A stretch of DNA of 64,000 bases from an uncultured Campylobacter sp. (GCA_945873855.1 CAMCEN010000002.1:98140-162139); one strand, 5' to 3'; counted from the stretch's first letter, positions 35,074-43,327 are shown. Numbers and translations: made by a program. Notes: a model not told the origin generated them from the sequence alone.

Positions 35074-36795
35074 ATGATAGAACAAAAAAGTATAGAGCAT
35101 TTAAGAAATTCCATTGATATAGCTGATGTGGTGGGTGCTTATGTAAGCCTAAAACGCTCAGGCTCGTCTCTTGTGGGGCTTTGTCCTTTTCACGATGACA
35201 AAAGCCCTAGCATGCATGTAAACTCAAATAGAGGTCTTTATCACTGCTTTGCGTGTGGGGCTGGAGGCGATGCGATAAAGTTTGTCATGGAATACGAAAA
35301 GCTAAGCTATCCGCAGGCCATAGAAAAGCTTGCTAGTATGTTTGGCATAGAGCTTGAATACAGCAATGAAAAAACGCAAAAAAAAGATAATAGCCTAAAA
35401 GAGATTTTAGAGCTTTTAAATAATTATTATAAAACCGAGCTTTTTAACCCAGCAAATGCTGCTGCGTTTAATTATCTAAAAGAGCGTGCTTTAAGCCCTG
35501 CAATGATAGAAAAGTTTGAGCTTGGCTGGGCACCGCCTAGCCAAAATACCATAAACTTACTCAAAAAAAATGAAATAGAAGCTAGTAAAGCCTTTAGCGC
35601 TGGCGTGATAAAAAACGGCGAGCGTGGCGTATACGCAAGCTTTTCAAACCGCATAACATTCCCCATCTATAATCATATAGGCTCTATTGTGGGCTTTGGT
35701 GGACGCACCATCAGCGACCATCCAGCAAAGTATATAAACAGCCCACAAAGCGAGATTTTTGATAAAAGCCGTGTGCTTTATGGCTATGATAAGGCAAGAG
35801 CGGCTATTTTTAAAAGTGGTGAGGTAATCATCTGTGAGGGCTATATGGATTGTATTATGCTGCATCAAGCTGGCTTTTTTAACGCTGTGGCTGTGCTTGG
35901 CACCGCTCTTACGCCAAAGCATTTGCCGCTGTTAAAAAAAGAAAATATAAAAGTAATTTTAAGCTTTGATAGCGATACAGCAGGTCAAAATGCCGCACTT
36001 CGCTCAGCTGAGCTGCTAAGTCGTTCTAGCATAGATGGCAAAGTGGTGTTAATAGAAGGCGGCAAAGACCCAGCCGAGCTAGTAGCAGCAAATAGACAAA
36101 GCGAACTAACAAGCCTTTATAAAGGTGGAGTGGAGCTAGTAGAGTTCGTGCTAAGGAAAAAAGCAGCTGCAATGAGCCTGCAAACGCCCATGGATAAAAT
36201 AAAAGCCCTTGATGTTTTGCGTGAGTATTTAGGGGCTTTAAGACCTGAGATTATCAGCTTTTACGAGCCTTTGGTGGCGCAGATTTTGGGTATAAATCCG
36301 CATGAATTTTCACTTAAAAAAAATGTTAAAATTCCGCAAAACAATCAAAACTGGGACATAAATAATAATTTTAGAAGCTTTAAGCCATTAAGGAATTCTA
36401 GATTTAAAGCCCCACAAGATGAAATTCCAAACCCCCAAGCCTATATCCAAAACACAAATAAGCGTGATATCCTAGCCCTTAGCGTGCTAAAAAATATCTT
36501 GCTAAATAATGAGTATAAAAAAATTGCCTTGCCGCTTCTAAATGCGCAGATGTTTAAGGATGTTAGGTATTATAACGCTTTTGTAAACGGCGATGAGAGT
36601 GTTTTGCGCAGTTTGGAGCTAGATGAGAGCTTGGAGCTTTACGACGCAAAGCAGTTTAAATCAGCTCTTAATAGGCTGGTTTGTTCTTTTTTAGAAAGTG
36701 AGAAAAATCGCATCGCAAATAGTAGCGAGGATAATAAAGCTGCTAAAATAAGAGAACTAACCATAGCAATAGATAAACTTAAAAAGGAAATGTAG
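35074..36795 (+). CDS. dnaG: DNA primase
   Basis: A 573-residue enzyme that makes RNA primers for DNA replication. The N-terminal CHC2 zinc finger (CPFHDDKSPSMHVN with YHCFACGAGGD), the primase core with GFGGRTI, and the TOPRIM motif IICEGYMDCI are present, followed by a helicase-interaction tail. Half an R1 repeat at about 36391 lies in-frame (RNSRF). The ATG of the next gene directly follows its stop (TAGATG), so they are co-translated. dnaG in this order before rnhA matches C. jejuni. Confidence 0.96.
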   Translation: MIEQKSIEHLRNSIDIADVVGAYVSLKRSGSSLVGLCPFHDDKSPSMHVNSNRGLYHCFACGAGGDAIKFVMEYEKLSYPQAIEKLASMFGIELEYSNEKTQKKDNSLKEILELLNNYYKTELFNPANAAAFNYLKERALSPAMIEKFELGWAPPSQNTINLLKKNEIEASKAFSAGVIKNGERGVYASFSNRITFPIYNHIGSIVGFGGRTISDHPAKYINSPQSEIFDKSRVLYGYDKARAAIFKSGEVIICEGYMDCIMLHQAGFFNAVAVLGTALTPKHLPLLKKENIKVILSFDSDTAGQNAALRSAELLSRSSIDGKVVLIEGGKDPAELVAANRQSELTSLYKGGVELVEFVLRKKAAAMSLQTPMDKIKALDVLREYLGALRPEIISFYEPLVAQILGINPHEFSLKKNVKIPQNNQNWDINNNFRSFKPLRNSRFKAPQDEIPNPQAYIQNTNKRDILALSVLKNILLNNEYKKIALPLLNAQMFKDVRYYNAFVNGDESVLRSLELDESLELYDAKQFKSALNRLVCSFLESEKNRIANSSEDNKAAKIRELTIAIDKLKKEM

Positions 36796-37797
36796 ATGAA
36801 AGCACTTGCGCTTTTTAGCGGTGGACTTGATAGCATGCTAGCAATTAAGCTCATTACAAATCAAGGCATCAAGGTTCATGCCCTGCACTTTGATATAGGA
36901 TTTAGCAGGGATGAGAATATGCTAAAGACCTTAGAGCGTAGGGCAGCTGAGGCTGGGGCTAGTTTTGAGCGAGTAAATATCACAAATAAATATTTGCGCG
37001 ATGTGCTTTTTAGCCCAAAATACGGCTACGGAAAGGCGTTTAATCCTTGTATTGACTGCCACGGATATATGTTTAAGACAGCTATTTGTCTGCTTGAAGA
37101 GCATAAAGCTAGCTTTGTTATCTCTGGTGAGGTCTTAGGACAGCGGCCTATGAGCCAAAGAAATGAAGCGATGAATCAAGTAAAAAAGCTCTCAGGCAAC
37201 GGCGAAATTATTTTGCGCCCACTTTGTGCTAAGCTGCTGCCACCAAGTCTGCCTGAGCTAAGAGGCTTTGTAGATAGAGAAAAGCTTGAAGCAATAAATG
37301 GTCGCTCAAGAGCTCGCCAAACCGAGCTAGCCACGCTCTTTGGCTTTAGCGAGTGGGCTAGTCCTGGCGGTGGCTGTCCCTACACAGATCAAGGATTTAG
37401 CGCTAGAATTCAAGACTGGATGGCACACGAGGGCAAGGGACAAGACATGGACGAGCTTGACCTTCAAAGTCTGCGCTATGGCAGGCACCTGCGGCTTGGT
37501 AGCGGCGCAAAGCTGATTATAGGACGAGATGAGAGCGAAAATAACGCACTTTTAGAGCTATTTAACTCTGGACTTAATAAGCAGTATATGAAAGCGCAGA
37601 TTGATAACTTTACAGGTGCTTTTGTGCTAGTATCAAAAAGTGCTATTAAGAGTGAGCGTGAGCTCTCGGCGCGCTTTGCGCTTACTTATGGCAAAAGCGA
37701 AAGCGGCAAATGCTACGAAGTAAAAATTGGTGATGAGCTAATAAATACTAGCGCATTTGCTAGCAAAGATGAGGCAAAAAAATATCTAGTGGGCTAG
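36796..37797 (+). CDS. PP-loop ATPase, thiolase-like tRNA modification enzyme (ThiI/MnmA-related)
   Basis: A 333-residue protein beginning MKALALFSGGLDSMLAIKL, the PP-loop pyrophosphatase motif of adenylating tRNA sulfuration enzymes. A C-x2-C pair (NPCIDCHGYMFK) and GGGCPYTDQGFS may hold a catalytic cysteine or a cluster. The C-terminal third (YGRHLRLGSGAKLIIGRDES) resembles a domain of the NFACT family. Probably modifies tRNA uridine, but the exact product is not assignable. It follows dnaG with no gap, so it is expressed with it. Confidence 0.75.
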   Translation: MKALALFSGGLDSMLAIKLITNQGIKVHALHFDIGFSRDENMLKTLERRAAEAGASFERVNITNKYLRDVLFSPKYGYGKAFNPCIDCHGYMFKTAICLLEEHKASFVISGEVLGQRPMSQRNEAMNQVKKLSGNGEIILRPLCAKLLPPSLPELRGFVDREKLEAINGRSRARQTELATLFGFSEWASPGGGCPYTDQGFSARIQDWMAHEGKGQDMDELDLQSLRYGRHLRLGSGAKLIIGRDESENNALLELFNSGLNKQYMKAQIDNFTGAFVLVSKSAIKSERELSARFALTYGKSESGKCYEVKIGDELINTSAFASKDEAKKYLVG

Positions 37798-38009
37798 GGA
37801 ATTCTAGAATTCTTAGCATTGTGTCATCCTCGGGCTTGACCCGAGGATCTCTATAGGGAATTCTAGAATTCTTAGCATTGTGTCATCCTCGGGCTTGACC
37901 CGAGGATCTCTATAGGGAATTCTAGAATTCCTAGTCTTGTGTCATCCCCCGACTTGATCGGGGGATCTCATCACAGGGAATTCTAGAATTCCCTAAATAA
38001 AGGCAGAAA
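37798..38009. repeat. Three tandem R1+R3 units (59-bp period)
   Basis: R3 hairpins at 37822-37851, 37881-37910 and 37940-37969, each preceded by an R1 palindrome; the first two have stem CCTCGGG/CCCGAGG, the third CCCCCGA/TCGGGGG. The units repeat every 59 bases. Two perfect R1 copies lie at about 37919 and 37979; the last ends 17 bases before the next ATG. Confidence 0.95.
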
Positions 38010-38987
38010 ATGGACTTTTTATTTATTGATGCAAGAGATCCGATTTTTGGGCTGATTATACTGGTGCTAAGTGTCGTTGTGGTGGTGATTTTTAGCTACT
38101 TTTGGGGCGTGTTTTCTCGCAAAAGCAAAGACGCTAGCATTGATAAGTTTTTAGCCAAATTCAGCCAAGATGATAGCAAAATTATAGAATCCCTAAGCAG
38201 CCTAGAAAGCCCTGAATTAGCAGTGATTGCCAAGGGTTTTGCCAAGCTTGGCGATTGGCAAAAAGCAGCTAATTTTTACGAAAAAGCTATCAAAAAAGCA
38301 GGGCATGATGAAAAAATGCTCTTGCTAGGCGACCTTGGGCTTGCCTACATAAAAACCGGCCTATTAAAAAACGCCAAAGACTGCCTTGAAGAGCTACTTG
38401 GCGCAAAGCCACGAGATGAGAAGGCACTATTTCATCTGCTTTTTGTCTACGAAAAATTAAAGGATAAAGCTGGGATTAAATCCTGCCTTGATGCGCTTTT
38501 TGCTTTGGGGTGCTGTGATGATGATTTGCGTGCTTATATCGGTGCTAGCGAGCTTTTAGCTGCGGCTCTTAGCACACAAGATAAAATCACAGCCCTAAAA
38601 ACCCTGCCCCAAACAGCACTTGTTAAAAGATATATTTGCGAGCTAAAAAGCAAAAACTACGAAAAGCCAAGTGCTGATGAGTTGCCACCCTTACAAATGT
38701 GCGCTGATCTCTTTGATCTAGATACTTTAAACGAGTTTTGGAGCGAGTTTTTCACAGATGAGCAAAATGGATGTGAAAATCTTAGCTTTAGCATAAAGCT
38801 AGCTAAACTTGCCAAAGAAAATAACTTAGGGGCAAAATTGGAGTTTAAATACACCTGCTTAGCTTGTAAAAACGAGCTTCCGCTGTTTTTTGCGCGCTGT
38901 CCAAAATGCCTAAAAATCGCTAGCGTTAAGCTAGATGCTACTTTGAGACAAGATGAGAGTTTTTCACAGCAAAAGGGGGATATGTGA
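38010..38987 (+). CDS. Membrane-anchored TPR protein with zinc-ribbon tail (LapB/YciM-like)
   Basis: A 325-residue protein with an N-terminal transmembrane helix (about 12-32), helical TPR-type repeats (about 60-250, e.g. DWQKAANFYEKAIKKAGH), and a C-terminal rubredoxin-like zinc ribbon with CLACKNEL and ARCPKCLK. This architecture is that of LapB, which controls lipopolysaccharide synthesis by adjusting LpxC turnover in enterics. A lipid-A role is inferred only from the architecture. It overlaps rnhA by 4 bases. AAAGGC precedes the ATG. Confidence 0.75.
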   Translation: MDFLFIDARDPIFGLIILVLSVVVVVIFSYFWGVFSRKSKDASIDKFLAKFSQDDSKIIESLSSLESPELAVIAKGFAKLGDWQKAANFYEKAIKKAGHDEKMLLLGDLGLAYIKTGLLKNAKDCLEELLGAKPRDEKALFHLLFVYEKLKDKAGIKSCLDALFALGCCDDDLRAYIGASELLAAALSTQDKITALKTLPQTALVKRYICELKSKNYEKPSADELPPLQMCADLFDLDTLNEFWSEFFTDEQNGCENLSFSIKLAKLAKENNLGAKLEFKYTCLACKNELPLFFARCPKCLKIASVKLDATLRQDESFSQQKGDM

Positions 38988-39418
38988 AAAAAGTGCAGAT
39001 TTTTTGTGATGGCAGCTGTCTTGGAAACCCTGGAAATGGCGGCTGGGCGTATATCCTACGCTACAAAGAACACGAGAAAAAAGCAAGCGGCGCAAAGGCT
39101 AATACCACAAATAATCAAATGGAGCTAAGTGCTGCAATTAACGCTTTAAAGGCACTTAAAGAGTCTTGTGAAGTGGAGCTTTTCACAGATAGTAGCTACA
39201 CGGCAAAGGGCATAAACGAGTGGCTAGCAAAATGGCAAAAAAATGGCTTTAAGACTACTAACAAACAGCCTATAAAAAACCAAGAACTATGGCAAGAGTT
39301 AGCAAAGCTGCTTGCTTTTCACAAGGTAAAAGCGCAGTGGGTAAAAGGGCACGCAGGACACGCAGAAAACGAGCTTTGCGACCAAATGGCTAGAAGCGAA
39401 GCTCTAAGCTTGAAATAA
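38984..39418 (+). CDS. rnhA: Ribonuclease HI
   Basis: A 144-residue enzyme that cuts RNA in RNA-DNA hybrids. The catalytic acids are in FCDGSCLGNPGNGGW, NNQMELSAA, LFTDSSYTAKG and ENELCDQMA, and the HGHAGH-type loop GHAGHAENE is conserved. Full length. Translationally coupled to the TPR gene and followed by an R1-based terminator. Confidence 0.96.
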   Translation: MKKVQIFCDGSCLGNPGNGGWAYILRYKEHEKKASGAKANTTNNQMELSAAINALKALKESCEVELFTDSSYTAKGINEWLAKWQKNGFKTTNKQPIKNQELWQELAKLLAFHKVKAQWVKGHAGHAENELCDQMARSEALSLK

Positions 39419-39425
39419 AATTTGC

Positions 39426-39455
39426 TAAGGAATTCTAGAATTCCTTATTTTTTTT
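39426..39455 (+). terminator. R1 palindrome working as a rho-independent terminator of rnhA
   Basis: TAAGGAATT and AATTCCTTA form a 9-bp stem around a CTAG loop, immediately followed by eight T residues. It lies 7 bases after the rnhA stop. This is the clearest case of an R1 copy with a U-tail. Confidence 0.75.
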
Positions 39456-39682
39456 GCTTCGCATCCGCTGGTTGGGGGTTAGGGGGTATTTTACCTAGGA
39501 ATTTTAGAATTCCCTAAGCCTTGTGTCATCCCCCGACTTGCGTTTTCTGTCATCCCCCGACTTGATCGGTGGATCTCATCACAAAGAATTCTAAAATTCC
39601 GTCCAAAATTCCGTCATTGCGAGGAGTGAGTAAAACGAACGACGAAGCAATCTCGTTCAAAATTCCGTTCAAAATTCCGTCT
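39456..39682. repeat. Mixed repeats downstream of rnhA
   Basis: An inverted R4 (GGGGGTTAGGGGG, about 39470) in the form TTGGGGGTTAGGGGGTATTTT, a truncated R3 (39524-39540) abutting a full R3 (39548-39577), and an R2 copy with a longer core (about 39612-39655). Then partial R1 copies lead into the duplicated pilin region. No gene is supported. Confidence 0.88.
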
Positions 39683-39851
39683 AGAATTCCCTAGAATAAA
39701 ATCTAGAATTCCATAGCAAAATTACTTTAACAAAAAAAAAAAAAACGCTTAATAAAATATTAATAAAAACAAAAAAATAGCTTATTTTAAGCAAAATTTA
39801 ATAATTAAGATAGTAAGATTGCGTCACATTTAACATTTAAAGGAGTTAGCC
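39683..39851 (+). promoter_or_regulatory. Pilin A upstream region, duplicated at pilin B
   Basis: This 5' flank, including an R1, a run of 14 A (39732-39745) and the AGGAG ribosome-binding site (GGAGTTAGCC before the ATG), recurs almost identically upstream of pilin B at 63586-63753, where the run is 13 long. It also contains ATTAAGATAGTAAGATTGCG, from which a TAGTAAGAT -10-like box can be read. The run length differs between copies, which is typical of slippage. A sigma factor cannot be named from sequence. Confidence 0.7.
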
Positions 39852-40352
39852 ATGAAAAAGGGCTTTACAATGATTGAGCTGATCTTCGTGATCGTTATCT
39901 TGGGAATTCTAGCTAGCGTAGCTATCCCTCGTCTTGCTGGCACAAGAACTGACGCTGAAATCGCAGCTGCTGTCGCCAACATACGCACACTAATAAGCGA
40001 CGCTGCTGCTTACTATGCAGTAAAGGGCGAATTTGATAGTACTGTTAAATGGAGAGATATCACAAATGTGCCTTTATACAAGGATTGGACCGGTGTTCCT
40101 ATCGACTCTAGCGATCAAGCTGTTAAAGCTGTATACTTAGGCGTAGCTGACGATAAGGAATGCATTCTTCTTGGGTTGGTAGATAGAAGTGGCAATACAC
40201 CAGCTCACATTAAATTTTGGCCAAAAAGTGGAGTACTTGGTGATGTTTGCAAACAAGTTCGAAATTCAGATGCTATAAAAGCTTATATTGAGTCAAAAAT
40301 AGATGCTAATACTAATGGTATAGCTATCGGCTCAAGCACATCAATTTATTAA
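39852..40352 (+). CDS. Type IV pilin-like / type II secretion pseudopilin, copy A
   Basis: A 166-residue prepilin: MKKG then FTMIELIFVIVILGILASV, the classic prepilin peptidase site with F+1 and E+5 and a hydrophobic N-terminal helix. The C-terminal head domain is variable (about 55-150), and the tail GIAIGSSTSIY matches copy B (63076-63585). It shares the 5' 60 residues and both flanks with copy B. Two cysteines (E-C-I, V-C-K) could form the head disulfide. No other secretion gene is adjacent. A recently duplicated pilin with a diverged middle is the best reading. Confidence 0.88.
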   Translation: MKKGFTMIELIFVIVILGILASVAIPRLAGTRTDAEIAAAVANIRTLISDAAAYYAVKGEFDSTVKWRDITNVPLYKDWTGVPIDSSDQAVKAVYLGVADDKECILLGLVDRSGNTPAHIKFWPKSGVLGDVCKQVRNSDAIKAYIESKIDANTNGIAIGSSTSIY

Positions 40353-40747
40353 CAAAAATCATAAGCTAAAATATTTAGCTTAAAAAGCTAGGGAATTCTA
40401 GAATTCTAGAATTCCTAAGATTTGTGTCATTGTCCGCCTTGACCGGACAATCTCTATAAAAATTCCCTCGACTTGTGTTTTTTGTCATCCCCCGACTTGA
40501 TCGGGGGATCTCATTATAAATAAATTTAGAATTTCTATAGAGATCCTCGGGTCAAGCCCGAGGATGACAGGGAATTCTAGAATTCCTAGGATAAAAATCT
40601 AGAATTCCAAGAATAAATTTAGAATTCCTAGAGATTGCTTTGCTTCGCTCGCAATGACGAATTTTAGGGAATTCCAAATTCCCTAATCTAAAATTCCCAA
40701 AAAGAAACCCCCTAACCCCCAGAAAAAACAAAGGAATTCTAAAATTC
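40353..40747. repeat. Repeat field downstream of pilin A
   Basis: After the stop an AAGCTAAA/TTTAGCTT hairpin (about 40361-40382) is shared with pilin B. Then a triple R1 chain (GGGAATTCTAGAATTCT...), R3 copies at 40425-40454 and 40483-40512, an inverted R3 at 40540-40569, an inverted R2 near 40626, and R4 at about 40707. The chain ends at the small membrane gene. No gene is present. Confidence 0.9.
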
Positions 40748-41008
40748 CTAGTGCTTAAACTTCCTTCTGTGCGCCTCAAAATCTATTTCTATAAAGCGGT
40801 TTTGCTTTTTGCTTTTTTTAAAATAAAAATACACAAAAACTCCAAGCAATACAGGCAGCGCAAAAATAAACAGCCAGCTAAGCGCAAAAAACACAAAGGC
40901 TAGCAAAGCAAAAAGCCCTATAAGCACAGCCGTGGGCAGCGAAAATGCCAGTAAAAACGCAAAAAAGTTTCTCAAATATCTACCTAAAATCTGCTTAAAT
41001 TCTATCAA
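40748..41008 (-). CDS. Small membrane protein next to an MFS transporter
   Basis: An 86-residue protein with two or three hydrophobic segments (LRNFFAFLLAFSLPTAVLIG, LLAFVFFALSWLFIFALPVL) and a basic tail KKSKKQNRFIEIDFEAHRRK. It overlaps the MFS gene 3' end by 14 bases and is read after it. No named family is recognised. The end, HRRKFKH, has a half R1 just after the stop. Confidence 0.65.
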   Translation of the reverse strand: MIEFKQILGRYLRNFFAFLLAFSLPTAVLIGLFALLAFVFFALSWLFIFALPVLLGVFVYFYFKKSKKQNRFIEIDFEAHRRKFKH

Positions 41009-42119
41009 GTTTAGCTAGCATTAGCACCCACAGCACGCAAAGTGCGAGCATAACATAAGGCGCAAAATAACTAGCCCCAAGCAAGCTGCCAACAAAGCTA
41101 CCGCCGTATCCACAGGCATTTAGCACGCCAAGGGCCACGCCTCGTTTTGCTTTTGTTAATTTACTCATTTGGCTTTGTAAAATCGGCTCCCCAAGACTAA
41201 ATGCGATGAAAAATAGCACCGCACCAACAAAGGCAAAAAGTATATTCTCAAAGCTTGGCGAGATCAAAAACACAAGCAAACTAAGCGCAAAAATAATCAC
41301 GCTAGCAAAAAATAGCTCTTTTGCCTTGCCCTTAGCATCGCCCAAAAATCCAGCCACTCCCATAGAAAAAAAGCCAAAAACCGCACACAGCGCATAAATC
41401 TGCCACAAACTAGCACGCTCAAAGCCCATTTGCCCCACAAGCACAAGCCCTATGCTTACAAAAAAAGCATTTAAAAACATTTTTTGGAAAAAATTGCTAA
41501 GGCTTAAAATGCGAACATTTTTGTTTTTAATAAGCTCGTAGGTGGTAGTGCTCTCATTATGCTCGTGTTTTTCTGGCTCAGCTAAACCTAGCAAGATAAC
41601 AGCACTGATCACGCAAAGCAAAGCACAAAGCCAAAATAACGCACTAAGTCCCAAATAGCTAGCTATAATAGGACTTGAAATCATAGCAATCACAAAGGCC
41701 ATACCAACGCCCATGCCAAGAAGCGCCATGTATTTTGAACGGGAGTTTTCTGGCACTATATCAGCGATAAAGGCGCTTGCTACAGCACCAACTGCGCCAG
41801 CACCTTGGATAAAACGCCCCAAAATCAGCAGGTAAATACTATCACTAAATATAGCGCAAAGCACACTGCCAAGGCCGTAAATAGCGATGCCTAAGGCTAG
41901 GGCTTTTTTGCGACCGATTTTATCGCTTAAATGCCCAAAGGGTGCTGCAAATATTATCTGGCTTAGCGCATACGCTCCCACAGCTAGACCTATTTGCCAC
42001 GCCTCTCCGCTAGCATAAGCACTAAGCACAGGCAAAATCACAAAAAGCCCAAAAAACCTAGCCCAAACAATGAATATCAAACTAAATACTTGTCTTTTCA
42101 AAACTCTACTTTCTTTCAA
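40995..42119 (-). CDS. Major facilitator superfamily transporter
   Basis: A 374-residue membrane protein with about 11-12 helices and the MFS motif A (GHLSDKIGRKKALALG). The central QGAGAVGAVASAFIADI block fits the DHA1 drug/solute exporter group. The substrate is unknown. It is translationally linked to the small 86-residue protein downstream. No regulator is adjacent. Confidence 0.88.
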   Translation of the reverse strand: MKESRVLKRQVFSLIFIVWARFFGLFVILPVLSAYASGEAWQIGLAVGAYALSQIIFAAPFGHLSDKIGRKKALALGIAIYGLGSVLCAIFSDSIYLLILGRFIQGAGAVGAVASAFIADIVPENSRSKYMALLGMGVGMAFVIAMISSPIIASYLGLSALFWLCALLCVISAVILLGLAEPEKHEHNESTTTYELIKNKNVRILSLSNFFQKMFLNAFFVSIGLVLVGQMGFERASLWQIYALCAVFGFFSMGVAGFLGDAKGKAKELFFASVIIFALSLLVFLISPSFENILFAFVGAVLFFIAFSLGEPILQSQMSKLTKAKRGVALGVLNACGYGGSFVGSLLGASYFAPYVMLALCVLWVLMLAKLDRI

Positions 42120-42448
42120 ATAATTTATAAATTCACTAAGGAATTCTAGAATTCCCTAAATAGGCTCTAGAATTCCCTAGAATTCCTCACTATGTCATCC
42201 CACAGCCTACATTGTGTCATTTTCGGGCTTGACCCGAGAATCTCGTTCAAAATTCGTCATTGCGAGCGAAGCGAAGCAATCTCATTTATTAAACGCCCAG
42301 TGAGATTGCTTCGGTCGCTTTACTCCCTCGCAATGACGGAATTCTAAAATTCCCTAAATAACTCTAGAATTTCATAGAATTCCCTAAAGAGAATTCCTAA
42401 AAAATAGGCTAGGGAATTCTAAAATTCCCTTTAAATCTAGGCTTGCTC
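42120..42448. repeat. R1, R2 and R3 field upstream of structured element 2
   Basis: R1 at about 42139 and partial copies to 42185; an R3 at 42215-42244 (stem TTTTCGGG/CCCGAGAA, only partly matched); R2 copies near 42256 (+) and about 42300 (-), facing each other; then partial R1 copies to 42430. Open frames across it are repeats. Confidence 0.88.
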
Positions 42449-42576
42449 GGCGATTCTAGTATCGTGGTGCTAGTATGACAAAAGGCAGTGAGCGCGCCGC
42501 AGGGATAGGATACGAAATCCATCCCAAGGCGCGCGTAACTGGCTTTTTTTATAATAGTGCTGCGAGACGAATCGCC
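42449..42576. other. Structured element, copy 2 (same ends as 6435-6566, different core)
   Basis: Ends GGCGATTC (42449-42456) and GAATCGCC (42569-42576). The core differs from copy 1 but pairs the same way: GCAGT with ACTGGC, GCGCGCC (42492-42498) with GGCGCGC (42528-42534), and an apical GGGAT/ATCCC plus GGAT/ATCC hairpin with loop ACGAA. TATAATAGTGCTGCGAGACG in the right arm matches copy 1. It begins 36 bases after the stop of the cgpA-like gene, again behind a minus-strand gene. Confidence 0.75.
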
Positions 42577-42612
42577 AAAAAAAGCACTCACAAGTTAAAG
42601 CCTAACAAAACC

Positions 42613-43320
42613 CTATTTTCCTAGCCAAATAGTATAACTCGAACTATTTTGCCTAATAGAATACTTATACTTCCTATCTAGCTCCAAAACCACTCTATAA
42701 AACTTACCGTGAGAACCCACGGTTGCACGGCGCAAAGGAGTTTTGTTGCCAAACTCACGACTATGGGTTAAAAACTTGCTTTTTTTCTCAAAGTCCATCA
42801 CAATGCGTGAGCCTTTATCATAGCTTTTTAGCAACAAATCAGGCGTGTTTATGACGATTTTATTAGCATAGGCATTTATCCTGCCAGCTACGATATCAGC
42901 ACTTGCTAGTGGCGTCTTTTGACTTGGTGTGGCAAGGGCTTGTAGTGGTGGGCCTTCTGTGAGATTTGTTATCGCTCTTGCTTCTGTGCTGTTACCTTGG
43001 GCTGTGACTGAGACATCGACCACTTCGCCGTTTTTTGGCATGGCTTGGCGGCTGATGTAGATAGTATCACGCCAGTCAAAACTAGCCCTAATCTCCACAC
43101 GCTTTTCTTTTAGCGAGCCATCCACGCTTTTATAGACTACAACCACGGCTTCTAGCTCTCTTGCATCACTTGGCAAATTCACGCTTGTTTGGCTAAAACC
43201 TGCTAGCTTTGTAATGATATTTGTAGTATTTGAATCAGCCAAAGTAGTAGAGATAAAAGGATTGTCCCTACCAAAAGCTAAAAGCGGCAACAAACACGCC
43301 AGCAAATATAAATATTTCAT
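42613..43320 (-). CDS. cgpA: AMIN-domain periplasmic glycoprotein, CgpA-like
   Basis: A 235-residue protein. GAGGAG lies close upstream and two ATG codons follow; the second (MKYLYLLACLLPLLAFG) is used because spacing is better. The signal peptide is about 1-17. Near the mature N-terminus LADSNTTN contains a D-x-N-x-T sequon, the site used by the PglB N-glycosylation system. The AMIN-type domain (about 145-235, ending YSIRQNSSSYTIWLGK) anchors such proteins near peptidoglycan. C. jejuni has its glycoprotein CgpA in this same place before eno and recA. Function unknown. Confidence 0.8.
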   Translation of the reverse strand: MKYLYLLACLLPLLAFGRDNPFISTTLADSNTTNIITKLAGFSQTSVNLPSDARELEAVVVVYKSVDGSLKEKRVEIRASFDWRDTIYISRQAMPKNGEVVDVSVTAQGNSTEARAITNLTEGPPLQALATPSQKTPLASADIVAGRINAYANKIVINTPDLLLKSYDKGSRIVMDFEKKSKFLTHSREFGNKTPLRRATVGSHGKFYRVVLELDRKYKYSIRQNSSSYTIWLGK

Positions 43321-43327
43321 CATCTCC

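Noticed and set aside
42409..42591. A 60-residue minus frame across structured element 2
   Set aside because: It covers the palindromic element and R1 sequence; the matching frame in copy 1 is not kept, so it is a by-product of the conserved ends.
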